Shown here: piece by piece, positions 37,160 to 45,867 of the stretch
Layout of the letters: every line of letters starts with the position of its first letter
Position numbering within the stretch: position 1 is the stretch's first letter
From: Faunimonas pinastri
GTDB taxonomy: Bacteria > Pseudomonadota > Alphaproteobacteria > Rhizobiales > Afifellaceae
Assembly (NCBI RefSeq): GCF_900110915.1
Contig: NZ_FOFG01000007.1
Location: 141,122-205,121, forward strand
Reading direction: 5' to 3'
DNA: 64,000 nucleotides
Translations under genes and position numbers: made by a program
Notes under the pieces: model-generated
Databases searched by the model: none
Told to the model about the DNA's origin: nothing
Seen by the model: the letters and a program-made list of their open reading frames with translations, nothing else

Positions 37160-37725
37160 GTCTGCCGGATTTCGAAGCACCTGAGCTGGTCCGGCCGTCC
37201 CGCAAGGGGCGGCCGGTTGCAAAGGGCTTCTGACGAAGGGTGGCTGCAAGGCACCGCTCGGGAACCTTTACAGATGCCCGAGGGTATCGAAAATTCCATC
37301 GCCGCCGACTTCGCAGTTGCCGCCGCCAGCCGATCTGCTTCCTCGAAGCTGACGGAGGCACGAACCGACGCGACCCCCCCCGGATGGACGGACACGCCTC
37401 GGACCATCCGCGCGGCCTCTGCCCTCTGCATCACGGCGAACACGACCTGCGCTCCGTGGCTGCCGTGAAGCTCTGCGACACCGGCGCTGACGTGAACGGC
37501 TCCGCCGATGCGAGTGCTTCCGGCTCCGCTGCCGCAGTCGCTGGAAGCGACGGCAAACGGCTGGCGCTTGTTGTCAGAAGGGCCGTTCCTGCCGATCTGC
37601 CTTGGGGCGGCTTCTCTTCTTTGGCACAAGCCAACTCAGGTAAGTTGGATGTGCTCCCGGCGAGTTCGGAATAAAGGGAACAGGAGCAGCGCCGTTCGCC
37701 GCTCCCTTCTCTCGTCAGGGTGGGC
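37160..37725. other. 566-bp gap without a convincing gene
   Basis: No frame here has recognisable domains, good ribosome sites and consistent codon use. A minus-strand open frame contains a short stretch (VSFEEADRLAAATAKSA) reminiscent of GlcG/HbpS-type helices, possibly a decayed gene, but the rest does not match. GC is somewhat lower than the flanks. Confidence 0.4.
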
Positions 37726-38508
37726 TCAGCGCTCCATCACCGGGGTGACGCCGCCGGAAACGGAAAGACCTCCGTCGATGACCTGAGACGTCCCGGTGGT
37801 GAACCAGGCCTCGTCACTGGCGAGGTAGAGCACCAGATAGGCGACATCGATCGGCCGGCCCATGCGGCGCAAGGGCTGAGCGGCTGCCGCGGCATCGATG
37901 GACGCCTTGTCAGGGAATGCTTCATCCACCATCGCCGTGTGGATAACGCCGGGATCGACCGAATTAACGCGGATGTTGAAAGGGGCGAGTTCGATAGCGG
38001 CCGCGCGGGACACCGCATCGACCGCACCCTTGCTGGCGGTATACGCGGTGAAGCGACCGCAGGCATTGACCACGGCGAGAGAGGCGATGTTGACGATAGA
38101 GCCGACGCCGGCTTCCTTCATGTGCGGGATCACCGTCTGCATGCCGACGAACTGACTCCAGGCGTTGACGTCCATGGTCCTCTGCCAGTGGGCGTAGGTG
38201 ACCTTGTCGTAAGATGCGGGCGCGAGAATGCCAGCGTTGTTCACCAGGATCGTGATCGGCCCGAATTTCTCGACACCCTGTGCCACGACAGATGCCCAGT
38301 CCTCTCCCGAGGAGACGTCATGCTTCAGCGCCAGGGCCGCACCCGGACGTTGCGCGTTGATATCGTTCACCACCCTGCTGACCGCATCGAGATTGATGTC
38401 GGTCGCGATCACTGATGCGCCTTCGGCCGCGAGCAGCCGTGCCTCGGCCTCACCTTGGCCTGTACCTGCGCCTGTCACTATCGCGACCTTGTTCGAAACT
38501 CGTCCCAT
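37726..38508 (-). CDS. SDR family oxidoreductase
   Basis: 260-aa classical short-chain dehydrogenase. Cofactor motif VTGAGTGQGEAEARLLAAEG, NNAG motif ILVNNAGIL, catalytic Ser in VNIASLA, and YTASK with the Tyr/Lys pair; acidic residue TDIN after beta-2 favours NAD. Start taken at ATG 38508 directly before the Rossmann strand; ATG 38517 is possible. Substrate unknown. Divergent from a TetR regulator. Confidence 0.92.
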   Translation of the reverse strand: MGRVSNKVAIVTGAGTGQGEAEARLLAAEGASVIATDINLDAVSRVVNDINAQRPGAALALKHDVSSGEDWASVVAQGVEKFGPITILVNNAGILAPASYDKVTYAHWQRTMDVNAWSQFVGMQTVIPHMKEAGVGSIVNIASLAVVNACGRFTAYTASKGAVDAVSRAAAIELAPFNIRVNSVDPGVIHTAMVDEAFPDKASIDAAAAAQPLRRMGRPIDVAYLVLYLASDEAWFTTGTSQVIDGGLSVSGGVTPVMER

Positions 38509-38640
38509 CCCGTGCATCCTTGTTGATTGAGCTTTGCCCCCGGACGGGGCGCGCAATAAGTGGTCAACGATGTCCACTTTAGCAAGAGCCTTTGAAAGGA
38601 GTGCTCGCCTTCGGTTGCGCAGTTAGGATAGGAAGTGCTG

Positions 38641-39210
38641 ATGCCGCCTCTGTCCGAGACCAAGCCGCTTCGCTCTGATGCCGCCCGTCGACGTCGTGCG
38701 ATCCTGGATGCTGCCCGCTCGATCTTCACGAACGAGGGCATCGAAGTGGCGATTGAGCGGATCGCAATGGAGGCCGGCGTGGGACGTGCGACCGTCCATC
38801 GCAATTTTTATGATCGTAAGGGGCTTCTGATAGCGCTGCTTGACGAGGAGCTCGATCAGTTCGCGGCAGACGTGGCGGCAGCGGATCTTCTCCTCCACCC
38901 GACAGCGTTGATCGACGCCTTCGTCCGCCTGTCACTCAACAATGCCGCATTGCTTCCGCACTGGCAGGCGATGAATTCGCGCGAACCCGAGTTCTCTCGC
39001 GTCCGAGACAAGTTTCTATCGATCGTCGAGGCGGCGCTACCTGCCATGAAGGCATCGGGGCGCATGAGGGACGATCTGACAGCAGCCGACCTCGAACTGA
39101 TCGCAGGGATGCTCGGCGCGGCGCTGAAGGGCGATACAGAACGCGCGCGGCAAGACCTTACCGCTCGCGCCCTTGATATCATCAAGAACGGGGTAGAGCG
39201 CCCTGAGTAG
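38641..39210 (+). CDS. TetR/AcrR-family regulator
   Basis: 189-aa regulator with N-terminal HTH (RRAILDAARSIFTNEGIEVA, IAMEAGVGRATVHRNFYDRK) and a helical effector domain; the C-terminal part resembles the SbtR-like TetR_C group. AGGATAGGAAG precedes ATG 38641. Divergent from the SDR gene across 132 bp, so probably its regulator. Confidence 0.9.
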   Translation: MPPLSETKPLRSDAARRRRAILDAARSIFTNEGIEVAIERIAMEAGVGRATVHRNFYDRKGLLIALLDEELDQFAADVAAADLLLHPTALIDAFVRLSLNNAALLPHWQAMNSREPEFSRVRDKFLSIVEAALPAMKASGRMRDDLTAADLELIAGMLGAALKGDTERARQDLTARALDIIKNGVERPE

Positions 39211-39448
39211 GGTTTACCCTCTCAGTTAAGCTGAATCGGATCAGGCGTTCACCAGCCTTTCACGCTGACGGGTGAGTTGTCCCGGCTTGCAAGGCCACTG
39301 CGCTCCTGACGAAGGTGCGGCTGCGGTATGAAGCGGTCCAGACGTGCCGATGAGCGCAAGTCGGCAAGTGCCCTTCGTCGATACGGCGTCTGCCTGCGCA
39401 TGAACCCAAGCCCGTCTTGGGCGGGCTTTTTCTTTGCCGGGAATCTCC
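39211..39448. other. Gap before the phage remnant
   Basis: 238 bp with no gene I can support; it contains the terminator-like hairpin at 39408-39431 and may be part of the same decayed prophage. Confidence 0.35.
39408..39431 (+). terminator. Rho-independent terminator
   Basis: AAGCCCG / CGGGCTT 7-bp stem with loop TCTTGGG, followed by TTTTTC. It lies just before the phage-derived pseudogene and may be of phage origin. Confidence 0.7.
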
Positions 39449-40200
39449 ATGAGCCCCACGAATGTCGTCACCGTCTGGATTGGTAACGAGGGGCGTTACA
39501 GATTGCGCTGCAGGATTCAGACCGGACGGTGATCGACCTGACCGGCTACACCGTCATCGGCAAGTTCTACCGGCACGGCAGCCTTGCCGTGGTCGCCGGC
39601 CCCGGTGAGCAAGAGCCATCTGGATCAGTGACAGTCTATGTTCCGGGGCCGCAGGGAACGACGGGGAGCGAGGCGAGATGGGTGACGTGAACCTGGCGAG
39701 CCCGCGGCAGTCGACGATGCGCAGGCGGCGAAGGATGCGGCTGAGCCGTCGAAAGCAGCTCAACGCAGATCCTGAAAGCCGAGCGTACGGGATTGACTGC
39801 ACCAGAACCCCGACGTGCTGCATAAGGTCAAGCAAGCGGTGGACGGAACGCCGTCCAGGCCGGTGTTGCACGCCGGCTACCGTTCCGGCGCGGGTTCGAA
39901 GAGGCCGAGCCTTATGCTGGCCCGGTTCTTCGAAGCTCCGCGGGCTTGCTCATGACGGAAGAATGCCGCGGCCTTCGCCTGCCCGACGGGCGGAAGCTGT
40001 CTGACGGGCGGAAGCTGTCTGACGTTGGCGATCTCGACGCGGCGCTCAGATCCTTACCCGTCGAAAACGAGACACGAGCGGATAGCTCGCCCAATCTGAA
40101 AGGGGGCGACGTTCAAGCTGAAGCAGGTCGAGGCAAGGGGGCCGATTGGAACCGGCAGCGGAGTTGCTCGCACGCCACGTTCCCGCTCGAAAGCTCAATC
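39449..40200 (+). pseudogene. Decayed phage tail/baseplate-type gene remnant
   Basis: ATG 39449 (after GGGAATCTCC) starts MSPTNVVTVWIGNEGRY; a one-base loss at about 39497 then shifts frame, after which IALQDSDRTVIDLTGYTV follows and ends in a stop at 39688-39690. The IDLTGYTV opening is typical of phage baseplate/tail proteins. Further on, a third frame reads AAVDDAQAAKDAAEPSKAA, an Ala-rich tail-fibre-like repeat, and near 39980-40070 another reads LSDVGDLDAALRSLPVENET. At least three frameshifts make it non-functional. It abuts tRNA-Phe, a common prophage site. Confidence 0.65.
39985..40020. repeat. 18-bp tandem duplication
   Basis: GACGGGCGGAAGCTGTCT occurs twice in direct succession (39985-40002 and 40003-40020) inside the phage remnant, encoding DGRKLS twice. 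Confidence 0.9.
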
Positions 40201-40220
40201 ATTTCGGCAGCATTGGGAAA

Positions 40221-40295
40221 TGGTGCCCAGGGGCGGAATCGAACCACCGACACGCGGATTTTCAATCCGCTGCTCTACCCCTGAGCTACCTGGGC
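40221..40295 (-). tRNA. tRNA-Phe (anticodon GAA)
   Basis: Complete cloverleaf on the minus strand: acceptor GCCCAGG/CCTGGGC, D-arm GCTCAGGGGTAGAGC, anticodon arm GCGGA/TCCGC with loop TTGAAAA, T-arm GGTGG/CCGCC with TTCGATT, encoded CCA at 40223-40221. Its 3' end faces the phage remnant. Confidence 0.97.
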
Positions 40296-40383
40296 TACCT
40301 TCCGGTCCGGCCGCTTCAGCGGCGCCGGAAAGTGACGCGCTTATAGGCAAAGGAGCCGGGTCTGTCCAGCACCTCAAGCGCAC

Positions 40384-40590
40384 TTATTCAAAATCTTCGT
40401 CATCCGGCACGGTGGCGCTTTCGCTGCCCGGGATTACGTAGGATCCCTTGAGCCAACGGTTCAGGTCGATGTCGGCGCAGCGCTTCGAGCAGAAGGGGTA
40501 AGCGTCGGGCGCCGCCTTCTTTCCGCAGATAGGGCATTTGCGCTGAGGGCGCAGCGGCACGACCTTGGCTTCTCCCCGGTCGTCGCTCAA
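40384..40590 (-). CDS. yacG: DNA gyrase inhibitor YacG
   Basis: 68-aa zinc protein that binds GyrB in characterised relatives. The zinc site CPICGKK...[15 protein letters not shown] is intact (four Cys) and the acidic tail VPDDEDFE is typical. I chose TTG 40590, which overlaps the maf stop (TTGA), so expression is coupled to maf; no ATG/GTG alternative gives the right length. Confidence 0.88.
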   Translation of the reverse strand: MSDDRGEAKVVPLRPQRKCPICGKKAAPDAYPFCSKRCADIDLNRWLKGSYVIPGSESATVPDDEDFE

Positions 40591-41222
40591 AGCCCTTCTC
40601 CCCAGCCATGGCTGACGGGAAACCGGTTGCCCTCCAGAAGCGTGACGGTCTCGAAAAGCGGCAGGCCGACGACATTGGTGTAGGAGCCGACGAGCCGCGT
40701 CACGAAGGCGCCGGCGCGGCCCTGGATCGCATAGCCGCCAGCCTTGCCCTCCCACTCGCCGGAGGCGAGATAGCTCTCGATCTCGTCACGCGACAGGCGC
40801 TTGAAGCGGACGCGCGTTTCCACGAGCTTCTGCCGGCATTTGCCGGCCGGCGTGATCAGGCACACGGCGGTGAAGACGCGGTGCGCGCGGCCGGAGAGCA
40901 GGCGCAGGCACGTCGCGCCCTCGTCGGAAAGCTCGGGCTTGGGCAGGATGCGCCGACCGACGGCAACCACCGTATCGGCGGCCAGCACGAAGGCGCCCTT
41001 GAGTTCCGGGTCCTGCTCCACGGCGCGATGGGAGATCTCGGCCTTGTTGCGGGCAAGCCGCTTGGCCAACGAGCGCGGCAGTTCGTTCTTCTCCGGCGTC
41101 TCGTCCATGTCGGCGGGCACGAGCCGGGCCGGCGTGACGCCGATCTGGTTCAGCAGGGCGAGCCGGCGCGGCGAGGCGGACGCGAGCACAAGGCGAGGCT
41201 GTTCTGTTCGGGAACTCGGCAT
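40587..41222 (-). CDS. maf: Maf family nucleotide pyrophosphatase
   Basis: 211-aa Maf/YceF/YhdE-type house-cleaning NTP pyrophosphatase. Motifs [28 protein letters not shown] (catalytic Asp), [14 protein letters not shown] and [15 protein letters not shown] 41222 fits the family N-terminus. In related genomes infA lies immediately upstream; here it does not. Confidence 0.93.
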   Translation of the reverse strand: MPSSRTEQPRLVLASASPRRLALLNQIGVTPARLVPADMDETPEKNELPRSLAKRLARNKAEISHRAVEQDPELKGAFVLAADTVVAVGRRILPKPELSDEGATCLRLLSGRAHRVFTAVCLITPAGKCRQKLVETRVRFKRLSRDEIESYLASGEWEGKAGGYAIQGRAGAFVTRLVGSYTNVVGLPLFETVTLLEGNRFPVSHGWGEGL

Positions 41223-41263
41223 GGCGATCCGGCGCTGTTGGGAAGGACGGGGAGAGCCCGTTC

Positions 41264-41755
41264 CTAGCCCATTTGGGGTTTTCTGTGAACTTTTAACAAC
41301 CGCGAGTGCCGCGGCCCTTCCGGCGCGAAACGATCGCGGATGCGATGGGCCAGGAGATCGCGGAGATCGCGATAGCCGTCCAGGATCTGCTCGCGCGTGG
41401 AGAAGGTTTCGGTGAGGTTCGCCGCCGGATCCATGGTCGGCCAATATTCGACCTCCAGCGCTTCCGTCCGCGTCAGTTCCATCGCGTAATGGTGCGCTTC
41501 GGGCGAAAGCGTGACCACGAGATCGAAGTTCAGGTCATGCAGGTCGTCGAGGCCGCGCGGGCGATGCGGACCGAGATCGAGCGCCACTTCCTTCAGGACG
41601 ATGTCGACGAAGGGATCGCGATCGCCGGGCAGGATGCCGGCGGAGGCAAGATAGAAGGCCTTGGGAAAAAAGCCTTCCACCAGGGCGGCGGCCATGGGCG
41701 AACGGATGCTGTTGCGTCCGCACATGAAGAGGATCGAACTCGGGCGCTTGCTCAC
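41264..41755 (-). CDS. Low-molecular-weight phosphotyrosine phosphatase-like protein
   Basis: 163-aa LMW-PTP/arsenate reductase fold. P-loop CGRNSIRSP (Cys-X5-Arg) near residue 12 and the late Asp region YWPTMDPA. This subfamily sits next to hisD/UPF0262 in rhizobia; its substrate is unknown and arsenate reductase activity is not implied. ATG 41755 overlaps the UPF0262 stop. Confidence 0.88.
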   Translation of the reverse strand: MSKRPSSILFMCGRNSIRSPMAAALVEGFFPKAFYLASAGILPGDRDPFVDIVLKEVALDLGPHRPRGLDDLHDLNFDLVVTLSPEAHHYAMELTRTEALEVEYWPTMDPAANLTETFSTREQILDGYRDLRDLLAHRIRDRFAPEGPRHSRLLKVHRKPQMG

Positions 41756-42231
41756 ATCGTACCCCGCCAGTGCAGGGCCGCGATCAGGGTGAAGAGGCGG
41801 CGCGCGGTCTGGAAGTCCATGCGCGCGGTTCGTGACAGGCGCGCGCGCAGGAGCTCGGCGGCTTCGTCGTGAATGCCGCGACGGCCCATGTCGATCGCCT
41901 CGATGCGGGTGACGACACCGCTGCGCAGCGCCTCGCGATAGCTGTCGCAGACGATGCGGTAGTCTTTCAGGATGCGCCGGAAGGGAACCAGCGACAGCGG
42001 GTGCGTCGCCGTGCTCTCATCCGTCTCGCTCATGATGTCGAAGACCAGGCGGTCCTCGGTGATCGACAGGTTCAGCCGATAGGGACCGGGCACCGTCGCG
42101 ACCTCGAACTCGCTCTCGGCCACGAGGTCGCGAACGGCGACGCTGCGCTCCTGCTCCATCTCCGCCGAGCCGTTGCCGGCGGGAAGATCCAGCACGATCT
42201 CAGTCAGCCTGTTGCGCGTCTCCTGGTCCAT
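41752..42231 (-). CDS. UPF0262 family protein
   Basis: 159-aa protein of an alphaproteobacterial family of unknown function. Typical segments: FEVATVPGPYRLNLSI, RLVFDI, LSLVPFRRILKDYRIVCDSY and AIDMGRRGIHDEAAELLRAR. Lies between hisD and the LMW phosphatase with short or overlapping junctions, so part of one operon. Confidence 0.92.
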   Translation of the reverse strand: MDQETRNRLTEIVLDLPAGNGSAEMEQERSVAVRDLVAESEFEVATVPGPYRLNLSITEDRLVFDIMSETDESTATHPLSLVPFRRILKDYRIVCDSYREALRSGVVTRIEAIDMGRRGIHDEAAELLRARLSRTARMDFQTARRLFTLIAALHWRGTM

Positions 42232-42240
42232 GGCGGGCCG

Positions 42241-43533
42241 TCAGAGATTGAGCCGGATCCCGACGGAGCGGGCATGCGCGGCGAGGCCTTCCGCTTCGGC
42301 CAGCCGGATGGCGGCGGGCGCGAGTTCGCGCAGTCCTTCCGGGCTGCAGCGCAGCAGCGAAGTCCGCTTCATGAAATCCAGCACGGAGAGGCCGGAGGAG
42401 AAGCGTGCCGACCGGGCTGTCGGCAGGACGTGGTTGGAGCCGCCGACATAGTCGCCGATGACTTCCGGCGTATGACGGCCGAGGAACACCGCGCCGGCAT
42501 TGCGGATGTCCTTGAGCAGCGCCTCGGGATCGTCCACGGCGAGCTCCAGATGCTCGGCGGCGATCCTGTCGATCAGCGGCAGTGCCTGACGGAGCTCGTC
42601 CACCACGATGATGGCGCCGAAATCGGTCCAGCTCGCCCGCGCGGTTTCCTGTCGCGGCAGGTGGATGAGCTGGCGTTCGACGGCCTCGGCGACCTCGTCG
42701 GCGAGCGTCGCGTCGTCGGTGATCAGGATCGACTGCGCCGCCGTGTCGTGCTCGGCCTGGGCCAGGAGATCGGCGGCCAGCCAGTCCGGATCGTTGCGGC
42801 CGTCGGCCACCACCAGCACCTCGGAGGGGCCGGCGATCATGTCGATGCCCACCGTGCCGAAGACCTGCCGCTTAGCGGCGGCGACATAGGCGTTGCCCGG
42901 CCCGACGATCTTGAAGACCGGCGCGATGGTCCCGGTGCCGTAGGCCAGCGCGGCGATCGCCTGCGCACCGCCCACCTTGTAGATCTCGTCCACGCCGGCG
43001 ATGCGCGCGGCGGCAAGCACCAGCGGGTTCAGCCGGCCGTCAGGCGCGGGAACCACCATGACGAGCCGCTCCACGCCGGCAACCTTGGCCGGCACCGCGT
43101 TCATCAGCACGGAGGAGGGATAGCTCGCCGTCCCGCCGGGCACGTAGATTCCGACGGCGGAGATCGCCGTCCAGACCGAGCCGAGCTCGATGCCGAGTGC
43201 GTCGGTATAGCGGTCGTCCTGGGGCTTCTGGCGGCTGTGATGGGCATGGATGCGGGCGCGCGCGAACTCCAGCGCCTTCACCGTCTGCGGGTCGGCCGCC
43301 CTGAACGCCGCCTCGATCTCCTCCTCGCCGACGCGGAAGCCGCCGGGGGGAGTGGGATTGCGGTCATATCGCCCGGTGTATTCTGCGAGCGCCGCGTCCC
43401 CACGGCTTCGCACGTCATCCACGATGGTGCGCACGGCACGCTCGACGTCTTCGGAAACCTCCCGCTTGGCAGCGAGCAGGGCGGCGAAGCGGGCCTCGAA
43501 ATCGGCCTCGGAACTGCGGAGAAAGATAGCCAT
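42241..43533 (-). CDS. hisD: Histidinol dehydrogenase
   Basis: 430-aa zinc enzyme oxidising L-histidinol to histidine, the last step of the pathway. Motifs: GIYVPGGTASYPSSVLMNAVPAKVAGV (split: GIYVPGG, YPSSVLMNA), IAGPSEVLVVAD, DLLAQAEHD (catalytic Glu/His), and HLELAVDDP with zinc His. Full length for the family. It lies 9 bp upstream of UPF0262 and just after DUF2948. Confidence 0.97.
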   Translation of the reverse strand: MAIFLRSSEADFEARFAALLAAKREVSEDVERAVRTIVDDVRSRGDAALAEYTGRYDRNPTPPGGFRVGEEEIEAAFRAADPQTVKALEFARARIHAHHSRQKPQDDRYTDALGIELGSVWTAISAVGIYVPGGTASYPSSVLMNAVPAKVAGVERLVMVVPAPDGRLNPLVLAAARIAGVDEIYKVGGAQAIAALAYGTGTIAPVFKIVGPGNAYVAAAKRQVFGTVGIDMIAGPSEVLVVADGRNDPDWLAADLLAQAEHDTAAQSILITDDATLADEVAEAVERQLIHLPRQETARASWTDFGAIIVVDELRQALPLIDRIAAEHLELAVDDPEALLKDIRNAGAVFLGRHTPEVIGDYVGGSNHVLPTARSARFSSGLSVLDFMKRTSLLRCSPEGLRELAPAAIRLAEAEGLAAHARSVGIRLNL

Positions 43534-43534
43534 G

Positions 43535-43981
43535 TCAGTCTAATCTGTGTCTGGGTGTCATCCGGGCGGACCATTGCGGCCCGAGATCGGCAAGGCGGGC
43601 CTCGATGCAATCCACTTCGAGGCGGATCGTGGCGCCGCCGGAAAAGACGAGCGTGAGATGGCCGTGCGGGGCGGCATCCTCGAACTGCAGCGCCAGCAGG
43701 GACAGCACATCGTTCGGCCGGCTGCGGTCGATGCCCTGCGATTGCACCGCGAAGACGCGGTCCAGCGTGAGCGCCGAGCGCCGGCGCTCGGGCGCGCCGA
43801 ACCGGAGCTTGCGAACTTCCCAGGCGAAGCGGTTGCAGCTCAGCGTGAGGCGCCGGTCACGGGGGAGATACACAAGGTCCCGAACGGTGAGCACGGCATC
43901 CTGGAGAGCCGCGGAAATGACCTGCAGGTCTTCCGTGTCCAGGGCGGCGAGGCGGAGGCTGTCGGCAGCGGACATGGGCAC
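43535..43981 (-). CDS. DUF2948 family protein
   Basis: 148-aa alphaproteobacterial protein of unknown function. Characteristic segments: LRLAALDTEDLQVISAALQDAV, DLVYLPRDRRLTLSCNRFAW, GHLTLVFSGGATIRLEVDCI and the end DLGPQWSARMTPRH. Always near murA and hisD in this order; one base separates its stop from hisD. Confidence 0.9.
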   Translation of the reverse strand: MPMSAADSLRLAALDTEDLQVISAALQDAVLTVRDLVYLPRDRRLTLSCNRFAWEVRKLRFGAPERRRSALTLDRVFAVQSQGIDRSRPNDVLSLLALQFEDAAPHGHLTLVFSGGATIRLEVDCIEARLADLGPQWSARMTPRHRLD

Positions 43982-44168
43982 CGTTCAGTCTGGAGAACAA
44001 TTGCAAGGGTCGTAGGGCGTTGCCCCGCGTCCGGCAAGGTCGGCTCCAGCTTTGTTGATCGGTCCGGCACGCGGGTCGCCGCTGATCGCCGGTGTCGAAC
44101 GTTTCGTCTCAGGCCCGGGCCCGGCCACCAACCGCCGCGCGCCGAGAGCGCGGCGGGTGAAAGGACGA

Positions 44169-45458
44169 TCAGGCGCGCAGGCGCTCGATTTCCGCGCCGC
44201 AGGCGGAAAGCTTCTGCTCCAGCTTCTCGAAGCCGCGATCCAGATGGTAGACGCGGTTGATCGTGGTCTCGCCGTCGGCGACGAGCCCGGCGATCACCAG
44301 CGACACGGAAGCGCGCAGATCGGTCGCCATGACCGGCGCGCCCTTCAGCGACTTGACGCCCGTCACTGTGGCGCGCTGGCCGTCGAGGTGGATGTCCGCG
44401 CCGAGGCGGGCGAGCTCCGCCACATGCATGAAGCGGTTCTCGAAGATCGTCTCGGTGATCTCCGAGCGGCCGTCGGCGCGGGTGATCAGCGCCATGAGCT
44501 GCGCCTGTAGGTCGGTCGGGAAGCCCGGGAACGGAGCGGTCGTGACCTTCACCGGGGCAAGGCCCGCGCCGTTGCGATAAATGCGCAGGCCGTGATTGGT
44601 CTCGGTGATCTCGACCCCGGCCTGAACCAGCACGTCGAGCGCGTTCTGCAGGAGATCGGCGCGCACGCCTTCCAGCGTCACGTCGCCGCCGGTCGCGGCC
44701 ACGGCCATGGCATAGGTGCCGGTCTCGATGCGGTCGGGCAGCACGCTGTGGGTGCAGCCGTGCAGGCTGTCGACGCCCTGGATGTGGATCGTGTCCGTGC
44801 CGGCGCCCTCGATCTGCGCGCCCATCTTGATGAGGCAGGCGGCGAGATCCTGGATCTCGGGCTCGCGCGCGGCGTTCTCGATCACCGTTTCGCCGCGGGC
44901 CAGCGTCGCGGCCATCATCACCGTGTGGGTGGCGCCGACCGAAACGCTCGGGAAGCGGACGCGGCCGCCCTTGAGGCCGCCGGGCGCGCTCGCCAGCACG
45001 TAGCCGCTTTCCAGCTCGATCTTGGCGCCCAGCCCTTCCATGCCATGCAGGAAGAAGTCGACGGGCCGGGTGCCGATGGCGCAGCCGCCGGGCAGCGAGA
45101 CCCGCGCCTCGTGCATGCGCGCCACCAGCGGGCCGATCACCCAGAAGCTCGCCCGCATGCGCGAGACGAGGTCGTAGGGAGCCGTGGTGTCGACGATCTC
45201 CTCGGCCCGGAAGTTCAGCGTCTCGCCCGCATGCCCGCTTTCGCCGATGCGCTTGCCGTTGACGGTATAGTCGACGCCGTGATTGCCGAGAATGCGCTTC
45301 AGCAGCGCCACGTCGGCGAGATCGGGCACGTTTTCCAGCGTCAGCGTTTCCGACGTGAGCAGGCTGGCGATCATCAGCGGCAGGGCGGCGTTCTTCGCGC
45401 CCGAGATCGGGATGCTGCCGTTCAGCCTGTGGCCGCCAGTGATTCGGATTCGGTCCAT
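44169..45458 (-). CDS. murA: UDP-N-acetylglucosamine 1-carboxyvinyltransferase
   Basis: 429-aa enzyme adding enolpyruvate to UDP-GlcNAc, first committed step of peptidoglycan synthesis. N-terminal [20 protein letters not shown], catalytic/fosfomycin Cys in [23 protein letters not shown] and the C-terminal [26 protein letters not shown] precedes ATG 45458. Starts the cluster leading to hisD, although a 187-bp gap separates it from DUF2948. Confidence 0.97.
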   Translation of the reverse strand: MDRIRITGGHRLNGSIPISGAKNAALPLMIASLLTSETLTLENVPDLADVALLKRILGNHGVDYTVNGKRIGESGHAGETLNFRAEEIVDTTAPYDLVSRMRASFWVIGPLVARMHEARVSLPGGCAIGTRPVDFFLHGMEGLGAKIELESGYVLASAPGGLKGGRVRFPSVSVGATHTVMMAATLARGETVIENAAREPEIQDLAACLIKMGAQIEGAGTDTIHIQGVDSLHGCTHSVLPDRIETGTYAMAVAATGGDVTLEGVRADLLQNALDVLVQAGVEITETNHGLRIYRNGAGLAPVKVTTAPFPGFPTDLQAQLMALITRADGRSEITETIFENRFMHVAELARLGADIHLDGQRATVTGVKSLKGAPVMATDLRASVSLVIAGLVADGETTINRVYHLDRGFEKLEQKLSACGAEIERLRA

Positions 45459-45498
45459 ACGGATTTCCTGGTGTCTGGTCTTGGAGGACCGGATTGTT

Positions 45499-45711
45499 TC
45501 ATTCGCCCCGACCGGCCGCGTGGTCCTGATCGTCCGCGTTGCCACGATCGGTTGCGTCGCCCTGGTCGAAGGGTGGGCCCGGATTGCGGTCTGCCGCGCG
45601 ATTCGTCGCTCCGGCAGCCTTGCGGCGCCTGAGATTGGCGCGCAGGGCCTCGGCAAGACGCTTTTCGCGATCCTGCTTAGAGGTGCTGACTGAGTCGCGA
45701 TCCGTGGCCAT
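45499..45711 (-). CDS. Small conserved charged protein upstream of murA
   Basis: 70-aa, highly charged, no membrane segment. The core [18 protein letters not shown] is a pattern I associate with a small conserved rhizobial protein next to murA; the Gly/Asp-rich tail is variable. Function unknown. ATG 45711. Confidence 0.65.
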   Translation of the reverse strand: MATDRDSVSTSKQDREKRLAEALRANLRRRKAAGATNRAADRNPGPPFDQGDATDRGNADDQDHAAGRGE

Positions 45712-45867
45712 GACCGTTGTGCATAGACCAGACCGGCCGCACTGCAAAGCAAAGTCCCTCGCAGGACGGAGGATTACTCGCAGACGTTGTACAAAGGATT
45801 CGCACTTGGAGCGAAAATCCGGCAGAAGCACGTTCTGTTGGGGAACTTACCTTTGGTGGGGTAGGTG

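Noticed and set aside
34598..37249. An 883-codon open frame on the minus strand opposite the alcohol and aldehyde dehydrogenase genes
   Set aside because: High-GC antisense shadow: composition is His/Arg/Asp-rich without domains, and the plus strand carries two clear enzymes with all catalytic motifs.
37160..37725. Possible GlcG/HbpS-like gene on the minus strand
   Set aside because: Only about 20 residues look similar; the rest shows no fold pattern and no start site. Listed as a gap instead.
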